NCBI RefSeq assembly: GCF_019443285.1
Contig: NZ_CP080327.1
Location: 2,786,001 to 2,850,000 of the forward strand
DNA length: 64,000 nt
Source: Aquisediminimonas profunda
GTDB taxonomy: Bacteria; Pseudomonadota; Alphaproteobacteria; Sphingomonadales; Sphingomonadaceae
Direction of reading: 5' to 3'
Shown here: piece after piece, positions 47,288 through 55,668 of the stretch
Layout: each line of letters opens with the position of its first letter
How positions within the stretch are numbered: position 1 is the first letter of the stretch
Notes under the pieces: model-generated
What the model was told of the DNA's origin: nothing
The model's database searches: none
Seen by the model: only the letters and a program-made list of their open reading frames with translations
Translations under genes and position numbers: made by a program

Positions 47288-48334
47288 ATGACAATGCCTT
47301 ATCGCCTGTCCGTCCTGGACCAGTCTCCCATTCCGGACGGGCAAACCGCCGCCGATGCGCTTGCAAACACGATCGACCTTGCGCAACGTTGCGATGCTTT
47401 CGGTTATGATCGTTACTGGTTGGCCGAGCACCATGCGTCGCCGGGGCTGGCCGGCGTGGCGCCGGAAGCGTTGATCGGTCCCGTCGCCCTGGCCACTAAA
47501 CGGATGAGAGTGGGCTCTGGCGGTATCATGTTGCCGCACTATTCGCCCTTCAAGGTGGCAGAAACGTTTCGCATGCTTGCCGCATTGGCTCCCGGACGGA
47601 TCGATCTGGGGCTCGGACGTGCGCCAGGATCCGATCAACGCACAGCCTTTGCGTTGCAGCGTGATCGGACAAGGCAAATGCCGATCAATGACTTTCCGCA
47701 AAACCTTGCAGAGATCATTGCATATCTGGGGGATGGCCTTCCTGCTGACCATCCATTCGCTTCATTGCGCGACACCCTCCCAAGTGGTCATGGGGGATCT
47801 CCCGATCTGTGGTTGCTGGGTTCTTCGCCAGACAGCGCCGCCTGGGCTGGGGAAACCGGCCTTCCCTATTGCATTGCCGATTTCATCAATTCGGACGCCG
47901 TTCCACTCGCAGATATCTATCGTTCAACATTTCGGCCGTCCCGCTGGCTTGAAAAGCCGCATCTGATGGTTGCAACCTGGGTGATCGCGGCAGACACCAT
48001 GGAAGAGTCCAAACGCCAGGCCTTGCCGGCACAGGTCATGTTTGCACATCTGGTCCGCGGGGAGCTTATTGCCGTCCCTTCTGTTGAAAAGGCAGAAGAA
48101 TGGGCCAGAGACAGGCCTTTACCGGACCGTGGGCGGCGCGTTACGCTCGGCACAGGAGCAGACGTCCGAGAGGCGTTGGACGAGGTTGCACGCCTTTATG
48201 GCGCAGATGAAATGATGCTCGTGAATATCATGCATGATCACGCTGCACGGTGCCGAAGTTACCAACTGGTTGCCGAAGCTTTTGCTCTTGATGGCGCGCG
48301 ACTCGTGGAGTCAGGCGGGTTTACGCAAAATTAA
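47288..48334 (+). CDS. Luciferase-like (LLM class) flavin monooxygenase
   Basis: A 348-residue TIM-barrel protein of the bacterial luciferase-like family, MsnO8-type subgroup: LSVLDQSPI at the start, YWLAEHH, GSGGIMLPHYSPFKVAE, and RIDLGLGRAPGSD. Such enzymes use FMNH2 from a separate reductase; the substrate is not known. It diverges from mgtE. Its stop codon is part of a TTAACC element in the presumed ctrA promoter region. Confidence 0.88.
   Translation: MTMPYRLSVLDQSPIPDGQTAADALANTIDLAQRCDAFGYDRYWLAEHHASPGLAGVAPEALIGPVALATKRMRVGSGGIMLPHYSPFKVAETFRMLAALAPGRIDLGLGRAPGSDQRTAFALQRDRTRQMPINDFPQNLAEIIAYLGDGLPADHPFASLRDTLPSGHGGSPDLWLLGSSPDSAAWAGETGLPYCIADFINSDAVPLADIYRSTFRPSRWLEKPHLMVATWVIAADTMEESKRQALPAQVMFAHLVRGELIAVPSVEKAEEWARDRPLPDRGRRVTLGTGADVREALDEVARLYGADEMMLVNIMHDHAARCRSYQLVAEAFALDGARLVESGGFTQN
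48300..48312. promoter_or_regulatory. Two GANTC methylation sites upstream of ctrA
   Basis: GACTC (48300-48304) and GAGTC (48308-48312) are CcrM-type sites about 120-130 nt before the ctrA start, inside the end of the preceding gene. In Caulobacter a GANTC site in the ctrA promoter couples its transcription to replication; the same here is only inferred. Confidence 0.35.
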
Positions 48335-48363
48335 CCTTTTCCCTTCATTACATTTTTGGTTAA
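48331..48363. promoter_or_regulatory. CtrA-like half-sites before ctrA
   Basis: TTAACC (48331-48336) and its inverse GGTTAA (48358-48363) match CtrA half-sites (consensus TTAA-N7-TTAA or TTAACC). They lie 70-102 nt before the ctrA start and could serve autoregulation. Confidence 0.4.
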
Positions 48364-48432
48364 TAGAGTTTGCGCGGAGGCCACGGTGAAGGGGCACCGT
48401 TGCCACGATGGACTAACAAAAGGGGGCTGCCC

Positions 48433-49137
48433 ATGCGTGTTTTGCTGATCGAGGATGAGCCGACGACTGCCAAGGCAATCGAGCTCATGCTCACCAATGA
48501 AGGCTTTAATGTCTACACCACAGACTTGGGCGAAGAAGGCCTCGATCTGGGCAAACTCTACGACTACGACATCATCTGTCTCGACCTGAACCTGCCGGAT
48601 ATGCACGGCTATGACGTTCTAAAGCGGCTTCGTGTCGCCAAGGTCCAGACTCCGGTCCTGATCCTGTCAGGCATCAGCGAAATGGATTCCAAGGTGCGCT
48701 CATTCGGCTTCGGTGCTGACGATTATGTCACCAAGCCCTTCCACCGCGAAGAGCTGGTGGCGCGCATTCATGCCGTTGTCCGTCGTTCGAAGGGCCATTC
48801 GCAATCCGTCATTCGCACCGGCAAGCTTGCCGTCAATCTCGATGCCAAGACTGTGGAAGTCGATGGCAGCCGTGTCCATCTGACCGGCAAGGAATATGCA
48901 ATGCTCGAACTGCTCTCCTTGCGGAAGGGCACGACGCTGACCAAGGAAATGTTCCTCAACCATCTATATGGCGGCATGGACGAACCGGAACTCAAGATTA
49001 TTGACGTTTTCATCTGCAAGCTGCGCAAGAAACTCGCGTTGGCCTGCGGTGGTGAAAACTACATCGAGACCGTCTGGGGACGCGGCTATGTGCTGCGCGA
49101 AGCCGACGAAGGCGAAGGTCTGGCACAAGTGGCCTGA
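48433..49137 (+). CDS. ctrA: Cell-cycle response regulator CtrA
   Basis: OmpR-family master regulator of alphaproteobacterial cell cycle and motility. The 234-residue protein has the receiver domain with acidic pocket ED (7-8), phospho-acceptor D51 in [10 protein letters not shown], and VTKPF, then a winged-helix domain with the near-invariant [20 protein letters not shown] and [10 protein letters not shown] recognition segment. This degree of conservation separates CtrA from ChvI and other paralogues. ATG at 48433 gives the standard [10 protein letters not shown]-terminus. Followed by a strong terminator. Confidence 0.96.
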   Translation: MRVLLIEDEPTTAKAIELMLTNEGFNVYTTDLGEEGLDLGKLYDYDIICLDLNLPDMHGYDVLKRLRVAKVQTPVLILSGISEMDSKVRSFGFGADDYVTKPFHREELVARIHAVVRRSKGHSQSVIRTGKLAVNLDAKTVEVDGSRVHLTGKEYAMLELLSLRKGTTLTKEMFLNHLYGGMDEPELKIIDVFICKLRKKLALACGGENYIETVWGRGYVLREADEGEGLAQVA

Positions 49138-49191
49138 CGCGCCCAAAAGCCAAATCGACCAATTCCCGTTTCTACCCGGGGGGCGTAAGGA

Positions 49192-49223
49192 GGCCGGTGA
49201 AGCTCAGCTTCATCGGCCTTTTT
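49192..49223 (+). terminator. Rho-independent terminator of ctrA
   Basis: 12-bp stem 49192-49203 / 49207-49218 (GGCCGGTGAAGC with GCTTCATCGGCC, one G-U pair), 3-nt loop, then TTTTT (49219-49223). It overlaps the 3' end of the convergent hydrolase gene. Confidence 0.88.
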
Positions 49224-49959
49224 GCAAATAGCCAACAAGCGCCTGGCCAAAATCCGGCTTGGTCACTGCGCTCATGTGATTGCCCGGTATGGAAATCAGT
49301 TCGCCCTGCGGCAGCAATGCGGCAAGGGCCGCTGCAGACCCATTGTCCTGATCGTCAACGCCACATACCACGCCAATGGGCAAGTCGAGCTCGGCCAAGG
49401 CTTCTCGCGGGGTATCGACAAAAGTATCAAGGATCATGTCGAGCGCCACGGGATCGCCACCCGTCGTCTTCAGAAAGGCTTCTGCCATCCATTCGGGCGA
49501 ACCTTTTGCATGGTGCCCGATGTTGCGCAGTATATTTCGGAAATGCGCACGGCGATGGCCGGTGTTTGTGAGCCCTTCAAGTCCCATGCCCGACAGGATG
49601 GCCTTTCCGGGGCGCAAGCCCTTGGCGAGCATTCGGGCCGCGGTGCGTGCACCAAGCGAATATCCGACCAGGTCAAAATCGATGAGCCCGAGATGATCGA
49701 CAAGCGCACATTGATCATCAGCAAGCACGTCTTGCGGATAGGCGGATGCCGCGTGGGGCTTGTCGCTCGCGCCATGCGCTCGCAGATCGGGCATAATGCA
49801 GCGATAGCCGGCAGCCGCCAGTTGCGCCGCCGTGCCGTAAGTGACCCAGTTTGTCGCTGCATCACTGATATAGCCATGGATCAGCAGCAGCGGCCTACCC
49901 GTGCCCATCTCGCGCCAGGCGAGACGCGTGCCGTCAGCGACTTTGATAAAACTGGTCAC
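49210..49959 (-). CDS. Alpha/beta-hydrolase
   Basis: A 249-residue alpha/beta-hydrolase: oxyanion-hole motif LLLIHGY, nucleophile elbow GYSLGA, and a likely catalytic His in GNHMS near the C-terminus, with Asp in GVDDQD. Substrate unknown. I favour the GTG at 49959, which overlaps the stop of the upstream GFA gene (GTGA) and has AGGAAAG before it; an ATG at 49986 would add nine residues. Its final codons lie inside the ctrA terminator stem. Confidence 0.82.
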   Translation of the reverse strand: MTSFIKVADGTRLAWREMGTGRPLLLIHGYISDAATNWVTYGTAAQLAAAGYRCIMPDLRAHGASDKPHAASAYPQDVLADDQCALVDHLGLIDFDLVGYSLGARTAARMLAKGLRPGKAILSGMGLEGLTNTGHRRAHFRNILRNIGHHAKGSPEWMAEAFLKTTGGDPVALDMILDTFVDTPREALAELDLPIGVVCGVDDQDNGSAAALAALLPQGELISIPGNHMSAVTKPDFGQALVGYLQKGR

Positions 49960-50393
49960 GGCATTGGCTTTCCTGAAGTCTTCCATCGATCCACAAGGGG
50001 CGCATAGTCTTCGCAACGCTGGCCCGGCAAGGCGCTCGTGTCGCTCCAGGCATCATGACGGCTTTCGACGCCGAAATTGCTTGTCGGGAAGAATTGCGAC
50101 GGATCGTCAAAACTGCCGATTGTGATATCGCGATTTGGGCTGTCGACATATTCGAAGCCCAATGGCGTCCCGCATGCGCTGCAGAACAGGCGATTGGCAA
50201 AGGGCGAACTGGCAAATCGGTCCGGCTCCGTCTCCCACGCCTGATTGACGCGCGGCACATTCTTGAATGCAATCGACACGCCACCCGTTGCCCGCTGGCA
50301 CATACGGCAATGGCAGAGATAGGCGTCAAATTGTTCAATCTCGACCGTGTACCGAATGCGCCCGCACTGGCAGCCGCCCGAAAGAATGTGCAC
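49956..50393 (-). CDS. GFA/CENP-V fold zinc protein, second copy
   Basis: A 145-residue GFA-family protein with zinc cysteines in GCQCGRIRY, LCHCRMCQRATGG and LFCSACGTPLGFEY. It is a distant paralogue of the protein at 28573-28995. Start is ambiguous: GTG at 50393 has a good AGGAAGGG ribosome site and a family-like N-terminus, while a GTG at 50420 would add nine residues. It is coupled to the downstream hydrolase. The palindromic operator candidate at 50431-50452 lies directly upstream and could regulate both this gene and the divergent one. Confidence 0.82.
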   Translation of the reverse strand: MHILSGGCQCGRIRYTVEIEQFDAYLCHCRMCQRATGGVSIAFKNVPRVNQAWETEPDRFASSPFANRLFCSACGTPLGFEYVDSPNRDITIGSFDDPSQFFPTSNFGVESRHDAWSDTSALPGQRCEDYAPLVDRWKTSGKPMP

Positions 50394-50409
50394 TGTTCTG
50401 CCCTTCCTG

Positions 50410-50440
50410 TTGACGCTCACACGAATCTAAGTGATATACT
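50410..50440 (+). promoter_or_regulatory. Promoter of the TraB-like gene
   Basis: TTGACG (50410-50415) and TATACT (50435-50440) with 19-nt spacing; the -10 lies inside the palindrome at 50431-50452, the same geometry as at 43858-43885. Confidence 0.4.
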
Positions 50441-50452
50441 CGAATAATACAC
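50431..50452. promoter_or_regulatory. 22-bp palindromic operator candidate, copy 2
   Basis: GTGATATA-N6-TAATACAC, matching copy 1 in the right half-site and in the CTCGAATAATACAC core (14 nt identical to the reverse complement of 43877-43890). It ends 16 nt before the TTG start of the divergent TraB-like gene and begins 10 nt before the longest possible GFA start. Confidence 0.6.
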
Positions 50453-50468
50453 CCATCACGAGGCCCAA

Positions 50469-51536
50469 TTGAAATACTTTGCCCTTATTGCCATGATCCT
50501 TGCCTGTGCGCCAACTGTGGCGAGCGGGAAACCATCCACGCCCAGGATTGCTGACTGGAACAAGAGCCTTGCCGGTCCTCCTACGAAGGTCATGGTGCTC
50601 GGTACAACCCATCTTGCTGGCTTACCAAAAGACTTCAGGCCGGAACGACTGAAGCCTCTTCTCGACCGGCTCGCGGCCTTCAAGCCGGACATCATTGCGA
50701 TCGAAGCCCTTTCGGGAGCCGATTGCGATATGCTTGTTCGATACGCCGCCATCTATCCTGGTACGGCAGACCAATATTGCGCAAGCACGGATGCCGCGAG
50801 CAAGGCGACCGGTCTCGACGTTCCTACCGCCGTCGCCAAGGTCAAGTCTGCGCTGGTCGCCTGGCCCGCCGCCCCAACGCCAGCGGATCGCAGGCGACTT
50901 GCCGCATTGTTTTCCGCAGCGAATGACCGGTCGTCGGCCTTGGTCCAGTGGCTGCGACTGCCAGAGGCGGAGCGCCATGCCGGAGACGGCCTCGATTCCG
51001 CGCTTGTCGACGAATTGAATCAGCGAAAATCGCGGATGAACGAGAATTATGCCATAGCGGCAGCACTGGCGGCACGCCTGGGCCTTGAACGGGTCCACCC
51101 TGTCGACGACCATAGTGCGGATAGCGTTACTGCCGACCTCGGCCCCGACTTTGAAAAGGCGATCACCGCAGTTTGGCACGCAGCAGGCAAGTCGTTGTCT
51201 GATTATCGCAAGAAGCTTGACGCGCCAGCAGAAGACCAGTCGATCATTGACTGGTATCGCTTCATCAATGATCCAAAGTCCCTCAAGAACAATATCGATG
51301 CAGATTTCGGTGCTGCCCTGAAAGACAAGGCTGCACCCTATTACGGTCGCCAATATGTTGCCTGGTGGGAGACCCGCAATTTGCGCATGGTCGCAAATTT
51401 GCGATCCTCCTTTGGCAACAATCCTGGAGCGCGTGTCCTCGCAATCGTCGGCTCATCACACAAGCCTTATTATGACACCTATCTAGGCATGATGCATGAA
51501 GTACAGCTTGTCGATCCGCTCGATGTAATCAAGTAG
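50469..51536 (+). CDS. DUF5694/TraB-like exported protein
   Basis: A 355-residue protein with a signal peptide (MKYFALIAMILACAPTVASG). It resembles the TraB/TIKI/GumN-like family: VMVLGTTHLAG near the start, an IIAIEALSG acidic motif, a long helical middle, and ETRNLRMVANLR...IVGSSHKPY near the end. In TIKI enzymes such His and Glu residues bind metal for proteolysis, so a periplasmic metallohydrolase is possible; not proven. Starts at TTG with GAGG upstream; the palindromic operator sits in its promoter. Confidence 0.78.
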   Translation: MKYFALIAMILACAPTVASGKPSTPRIADWNKSLAGPPTKVMVLGTTHLAGLPKDFRPERLKPLLDRLAAFKPDIIAIEALSGADCDMLVRYAAIYPGTADQYCASTDAASKATGLDVPTAVAKVKSALVAWPAAPTPADRRRLAALFSAANDRSSALVQWLRLPEAERHAGDGLDSALVDELNQRKSRMNENYAIAAALAARLGLERVHPVDDHSADSVTADLGPDFEKAITAVWHAAGKSLSDYRKKLDAPAEDQSIIDWYRFINDPKSLKNNIDADFGAALKDKAAPYYGRQYVAWWETRNLRMVANLRSSFGNNPGARVLAIVGSSHKPYYDTYLGMMHEVQLVDPLDVIK

Positions 51537-51537
51537 G

Positions 51538-52323
51538 TCAGCGCCCCTGCCAGCGCAATGACATGCAGGACAGGCCGGCATCAAGCTTGGCAATCTCAGT
51601 GACGGGAAGTGCCAAGGTCTCAATCCCCAGGCGTTCGATCATGTCTCTGGTTTTCGCCCAGTGTTGCCCGATCAAGACGTTCGACCCTACACGAAGGACG
51701 TTTGCCGCCCCCTCTTCTCCCTCAGGAGTCACCAGAACGCGAAGAGAATTGAACGCGCCGCACCCTGCCATTTCCGGCACCGCGAGAACAGTTTCCTCAT
51801 CGATCATCCCACAGCCGGTCTTGAAGTGCAGTATTGAGGCCGGTGTCTGCTCAATCACCGCCTTCTTGCCAAGCCGCGCAAGCAGAATGGCAAGTAATTC
51901 TGCCCCCTTGCGATCGGTGCGGTGGGACAGGCCGATGACCACAGCATTCGGCGTGGCGAGAATGTCGCCCCCATCCACATGGCCTTCATCCATGGTGAGC
52001 ACTGTTTCGAAATGCCTTTTGAGCGCGGGCAACAGCAAGGCCGCCTCTCCTGCCCGACTTGACGCCCCCGGTCTGAGCAGTAGTGCGCCCGTTTCGAAGA
52101 CAAGAGCCGCATCCTCAACGAAGACAGAATCCGGATAGGGTTCGGCGGCTTCAAGCACGTCAACGGAAACGCCCGCATGCCGCAAGGCCGCAACATAGTC
52201 GTCATGCTCTTTGCAAAGACTGACATAGTCGGGATCTGCGCCGTCGCCTTCTCGCAGACCGCTGATCACCGAAAGACCGGGTTTTCGGACGATTGCTTGA
52301 GTGAAATCGAAGAAACCGGTCAT
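51538..52323 (-). CDS. Dimethylarginine dimethylaminohydrolase-like amidinotransferase-fold enzyme
   Basis: A 261-residue member of the guanidine-modifying superfamily. Key residues: DSVFVEDAA (substrate-binding Asp/Glu), EGHVDGGD, the catalytic His in LHFKTGC (H166) and the nucleophile Cys253 in GLSCMSLRW. This layout fits DDAH, which hydrolyses methylated arginines to citrulline, though some relatives act on arginine or other guanidines. ATG at 52323 starts 5 nt after the asd stop; longer in-frame starts would overlap asd. Likely co-transcribed with asd. Confidence 0.87.
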   Translation of the reverse strand: MTGFFDFTQAIVRKPGLSVISGLREGDGADPDYVSLCKEHDDYVAALRHAGVSVDVLEAAEPYPDSVFVEDAALVFETGALLLRPGASSRAGEAALLLPALKRHFETVLTMDEGHVDGGDILATPNAVVIGLSHRTDRKGAELLAILLARLGKKAVIEQTPASILHFKTGCGMIDEETVLAVPEMAGCGAFNSLRVLVTPEGEEGAANVLRVGSNVLIGQHWAKTRDMIERLGIETLALPVTEIAKLDAGLSCMSLRWQGR

Positions 52324-52328
52324 TGCGA

Positions 52329-53354
52329 TCAGCCCTTCTTCAGGTGCCGCCGTCCGAGCAGCTCTGCGATTTGCACCGCATTGAGCGCAGCGCCCTTGCG
52401 CAGATTGTCCGAGACGCACCAGAGCGCGAGGCCGTTTTCCACGGTCGGATCTTCGCGCACGCGACTGACGAAGGTTGCATAGTCACCAACGCATTCGATG
52501 GGCGTGACGTATCCACCATTCTCTCGCTTGTCGACGAGCATCACACCCGGCGCTTCACGCAGGATGGATTGCGCCTTCTTCGCTGAAATCTCGTTCTCGA
52601 ATTCGACGTGAAGCGCTTCCGAATGCCCCACGAACACGGGCACGCGAACGCAAGTTGCAACGACCTTGATCTTTGGATCGAGGATTTTCTTGGTTTCAAC
52701 GACCATCTTCCATTCTTCCTTGGTGAAGCCATCATCAAGGAAACTGTCGATATGCGGTATCACATTGAAGGCGATCTGCTTTGTGAACTTCTTCGGCTCG
52801 GCCGGATCGCCCACAAATATGTTGCGTGACTGTTCGAAAAGTTCGTCCATCCCTTCCTTGCCGGCTCCGGAAACGGACTGGTACGTCGCCACGACAACCC
52901 GCGTGATCTTTGCTTCATCGTGCAGGGGCTTCAAGGCCACCACCATCTGCGCCGTCGAGCAATTGGGATTGGCGATGATGTTGCGCGCCTTGTATCCGTC
53001 GATTGCGTCAGGGTTCACTTCCGGCACAATGAGCGGCACATCCGGATCCATCCGATACAGTGAGCTGTTGTCGATCACGACACATCCCGCAGCCGCAGAA
53101 ATGGGAGCATATTTCTTTGTCGCTTCCGAACCGATGGCGAACAGCGCAATGTCCCATCCAGCCCAATCGAAATGCTCGATGTTCTGCACGCGCAGTTTCT
53201 TGCCGGTATCGCCGAATTCGATCTCGTCTCCAGTCGAGCGCGACGACGCGAGCACAGCAATCTCGTCGATGGGGAACTCCCGCTCTGCGAGGATGTTCAA
53301 CATTTCGCGGCCCACATTGCCCGTGGCGCCTGCAACAACAACTCGGTAGCCCAT
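52329..53354 (-). CDS. asd: Aspartate-semialdehyde dehydrogenase
   Basis: Reduces aspartyl phosphate to aspartate semialdehyde, the branch point to lysine, diaminopimelate, threonine and methionine. The 341-residue protein has GATGNVGREML (9-19) for NADP, the catalytic Cys132 in NPNCSTAQM, and the VPVFVGHSEAL His region. Interesting context: dapF, a later enzyme of diaminopimelate synthesis, lies about 6 kb away. A terminator separates asd from the upstream rplS operon. Confidence 0.96.
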   Translation of the reverse strand: MGYRVVVAGATGNVGREMLNILAEREFPIDEIAVLASSRSTGDEIEFGDTGKKLRVQNIEHFDWAGWDIALFAIGSEATKKYAPISAAAGCVVIDNSSLYRMDPDVPLIVPEVNPDAIDGYKARNIIANPNCSTAQMVVALKPLHDEAKITRVVVATYQSVSGAGKEGMDELFEQSRNIFVGDPAEPKKFTKQIAFNVIPHIDSFLDDGFTKEEWKMVVETKKILDPKIKVVATCVRVPVFVGHSEALHVEFENEISAKKAQSILREAPGVMLVDKRENGGYVTPIECVGDYATFVSRVREDPTVENGLALWCVSDNLRKGAALNAVQIAELLGRRHLKKG

Positions 53355-53383
53355 GATGTCTTCCTTCAGTCTTCAACTCAAAA

Positions 53384-53420
53384 GAAAGGGCCGGAACCCT
53401 GTGTGGATCCCGGCCCTTTC
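53384..53420 (-). terminator. Rho-independent terminator of the ffh-rplS operon
   Basis: 11-bp stem GAAAGGGCCGG (53384-53394) / CCGGCCCTTTC (53410-53420) with a 15-nt loop; on the minus strand it is followed by TTTT. It lies 28 nt after the rplS stop. Confidence 0.88.
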
Positions 53421-53448
53421 GGTCATTCGTTTGTTCAAACGCGCGGGA

Positions 53449-53850
53449 TCAGGCCTCTTCAGCCACAGTTTTCGCGGTGTCGGTAATTCGTGTGTCGCGA
53501 CGTTCGGCGATACGCGCCGATTTGCCGCGGCGACCACGCAGATAATAGAGCTTGGCACGACGCACGGCGCCCTTGCGGACGACTTCAATGCTGTCGATGT
53601 TGGGCGAATAGAGCGGGAAAACGCGTTCCACGCCTTCACCGAACGAGATCTTGCGAACCGTGAAGTTCGAGCCCATTCCCTTGTTGGAACGCGCAATGCA
53701 CACGCCCTCATAGTTCTGGACGCGGGTGCGTTCGCCTTCGACGACGCGCACGCCAACTTTCAACGTGTCGCCCGGACGAAAGTCAGGGATCTTCTTGCTT
53801 GCGGTCAATTTTGCGATCTGTTCCGCTTCGATCGTTTGAATGAGGTTCAT
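53449..53850 (-). CDS. rplS: 50S ribosomal protein L19
   Basis: L19, located at the 30S-50S interface. The 133-residue protein has the [20 protein letters not shown] core and the [15 protein letters not shown] and [11 protein letters not shown] segments that define the family. ATG at 53850 gives the standard [11 protein letters not shown] start; the frame is open further upstream within trmD but is not conserved. Last gene of ffh-rpsP-rimM-trmD-rplS, 4 nt after trmD. Confidence 0.97.
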   Translation of the reverse strand: MNLIQTIEAEQIAKLTASKKIPDFRPGDTLKVGVRVVEGERTRVQNYEGVCIARSNKGMGSNFTVRKISFGEGVERVFPLYSPNIDSIEVVRKGAVRRAKLYYLRGRRGKSARIAERRDTRITDTAKTVAEEA

Positions 53851-53854
53851 TGCC

Positions 53855-54598
53855 TCACTTATCCTTCTTAGTCTTCCGCCGCGCGCCAGAGGCAGACTGG
53901 TCCCGAGTGCCCTCATGGCGCTCCCAAAGGTCCGGCCTGCGTAACCGTGTATCATCCTCCGCCCTTTGTTTCCGCCAGGCAGCGATTTTCGCATGATCCC
54001 CCGATCGCAGCACTTCGGGGATCGTGCGCCCTTCCCACTCAGCAGGTCGGGTATAGTGCGGATATTCTAATAGTCCGTTTTCAAAGGACTCTTCGAAACC
54101 GCTTGAAGCCGCGCCCATTACGCCGGGAAGCAAGCGAATGCAAGCGTCCAGAAGCATCAGTGCAGCAGGCTCTCCTCCGGACAGAACTATGTCTCCCATC
54201 GACACTTCCTCAATGGGGCGAGCTTCAAAAATCCGCTCGTCAAAGCCCTCAAAACGGCCGCACAGGATCGTCACGCCGGGGCCCCTCGCGAGCTGTCGAA
54301 CGCGCGCCTGGGTCAACGGCTTGCCGCGCGGCGTCATGGCGAGAAGAGGCGCGTCTGGCAGGGCCGTGAGGGCATGATCAACTGCGGCGGCAAGTACATC
54401 TGCCCGCAGGACCATCCCTGCTCCCCCACCCGCTGGCGTATCATCAACCGTACGGTGCTTGTCTGTTGCGAAATCCCTGATCTGAATCGGCTGGCAGGAC
54501 CAGACGCCTTCCTCCAGCGCGCGCCCTGCGATGGAGATACCCAATGGACCCGGAAACATCTCCGGATAAAGGGTCAGGATTTGCGCCCGGAAGGTCAT
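53855..54598 (-). CDS. trmD: tRNA (guanine37-N1)-methyltransferase
   Basis: Makes m1G37, preventing frameshifting. The 247-residue SPOUT enzyme shows [33 protein letters not shown] and the [16 protein letters not shown] knot signature. It overlaps rimM by 4 nt (ATGA), within the classic ribosomal/tRNA operon. Confidence 0.97.
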   Translation of the reverse strand: MTFRAQILTLYPEMFPGPLGISIAGRALEEGVWSCQPIQIRDFATDKHRTVDDTPAGGGAGMVLRADVLAAAVDHALTALPDAPLLAMTPRGKPLTQARVRQLARGPGVTILCGRFEGFDERIFEARPIEEVSMGDIVLSGGEPAALMLLDACIRLLPGVMGAASSGFEESFENGLLEYPHYTRPAEWEGRTIPEVLRSGDHAKIAAWRKQRAEDDTRLRRPDLWERHEGTRDQSASGARRKTKKDK

Positions 54599-55074
54599 GC
54601 AACAAAGGCTGCGTCAATGACGATGCGACTGCCCCATTCCGGCACCGCGTCCGCTTTCATGGGCACCATGAAGCGCTTGCCATCCGGACGCTCGATTTCA
54701 AGCACGTCGCCGGCCCCGAAATTCTCGACTGTCACGCACGTCCCAAGATCTGCGCCGTCTGTCGAGATGCAAGGAAGACCAATCAAGTCAGTGTGATAAT
54801 ATTCGCCCTCCGCCAAAGCGGGGAGTGCGTCACGCGGCACAGTCAGTTCGGTGCCACGCAGCGCTTCGGCCGCATTGCGATCCGACACTTCGGCAAAACG
54901 GGCAATCGCGCCATTGTTGCCGGGGCGCAGACTCCTGAGCGTCAAGGCTCCATCATTGAAGCTCTTGTGCATAGTCAGGCTCTCAAGCCCTTCCGCGAAA
55001 AGCTTCAGTCGCACATCCCCCGTCACGCCATGCGCACCAATGATGGCGGCAAGTGTGACGGGGCGGTGTGCCAA
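54595..55074 (-). CDS. rimM: 16S rRNA processing protein RimM
   Basis: 30S maturation factor that binds S19 and the 30S head. The 159-residue protein has the N-terminal [14 protein letters not shown] motif and a C-terminal PRC-barrel ([28 protein letters not shown]). Start ATG is 3 nt after the rpsP stop. Confidence 0.95.
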   Translation of the reverse strand: MAHRPVTLAAIIGAHGVTGDVRLKLFAEGLESLTMHKSFNDGALTLRSLRPGNNGAIARFAEVSDRNAAEALRGTELTVPRDALPALAEGEYYHTDLIGLPCISTDGADLGTCVTVENFGAGDVLEIERPDGKRFMVPMKADAVPEWGSRIVIDAAFVA

Positions 55075-55077
55075 GGC

Positions 55078-55641
55078 TTAGCCCTCAGCCTTTTCCTCGG
55101 CAGCTTCTTCAGCGGCAGGAGCTTCTTCGGCGGCAACGTCAGCCGGCGGCGCTGCGTCTTCAGTTGCAGGAGCTTCCTCGGCCGCAGCCTCGACAGGTGC
55201 AGCCTCTTCGGCTGCAACTTCGGCAGGAGCTTCTTCTGCGGCGACTTCCTCAACTGCTTCGGGCTCTGGCGCCGCTGCAGCAGCGGCTGCCGCCTCGGCA
55301 GCTTCCTCAGCCTTCTTGGCTTGTTCTTCAAGACGCTCGAGCGCCTTTTCGCCTGGCTTGCCCTTGTTCGGGTTATTGCGCGCTGCGCGCTCGCGGAGGC
55401 CTGCTGCATCAAGGAAACGAGCAACCCGATCGGTCGGTTGCGCACCAACACCCAGCCAATGCTTGGCACGATCGGTGTCCAACGTCACGCGCTTGGCGTC
55501 ATCCTTTGCGAGGAGCGGATTGTAAGTCCCGATCTTCTCGATGAAATTGCCATCGCGCGGGCTGCGGGCATCCGCAACCACGATCCGGTAATAAGGGCGC
55601 TTCTTGGAACCGCCACGCGACAAACGAATTGAAACTGCCAT
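55078..55641 (-). CDS. rpsP: 30S ribosomal protein S16 with long acidic extension
   Basis: Residues 1-85 are a normal S16 ([44 protein letters not shown]). The 187-residue product then has a basic linker ([18 protein letters not shown]) and a tail of about 75 residues almost wholly Ala, Glu, Pro and Val. S16 is usually 80-90 residues; alphaproteobacterial forms are often longer, but this tail is extreme and should be a flexible, strongly acidic arm at the 30S surface. The matching Ala/Glu codons create repeated GAAGC/GCTTC patterns in DNA. Confidence 0.95.
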   Translation of the reverse strand: MAVSIRLSRGGSKKRPYYRIVVADARSPRDGNFIEKIGTYNPLLAKDDAKRVTLDTDRAKHWLGVGAQPTDRVARFLDAAGLRERAARNNPNKGKPGEKALERLEEQAKKAEEAAEAAAAAAAAPEPEAVEEVAAEEAPAEVAAEEAAPVEAAAEEAPATEDAAPPADVAAEEAPAAEEAAEEKAEG

Positions 55642-55668
55642 TTTTAGTCTTCCTTTTTTGAACTGAAA

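Noticed and set aside
49956-50420. Longer GFA frame starting at GTG 50420 as the main call
   Set aside because: The GTG at 50393 has a much better ribosome site and a family-like N-terminus; the longer form is kept as an alternative.
55080-55300. Repeated GCTTC/GGCAGG-type units resembling a DNA tandem repeat or CRISPR
   Set aside because: They are the codons of the Ala/Glu-rich S16 tail; no regular spacer-repeat structure.
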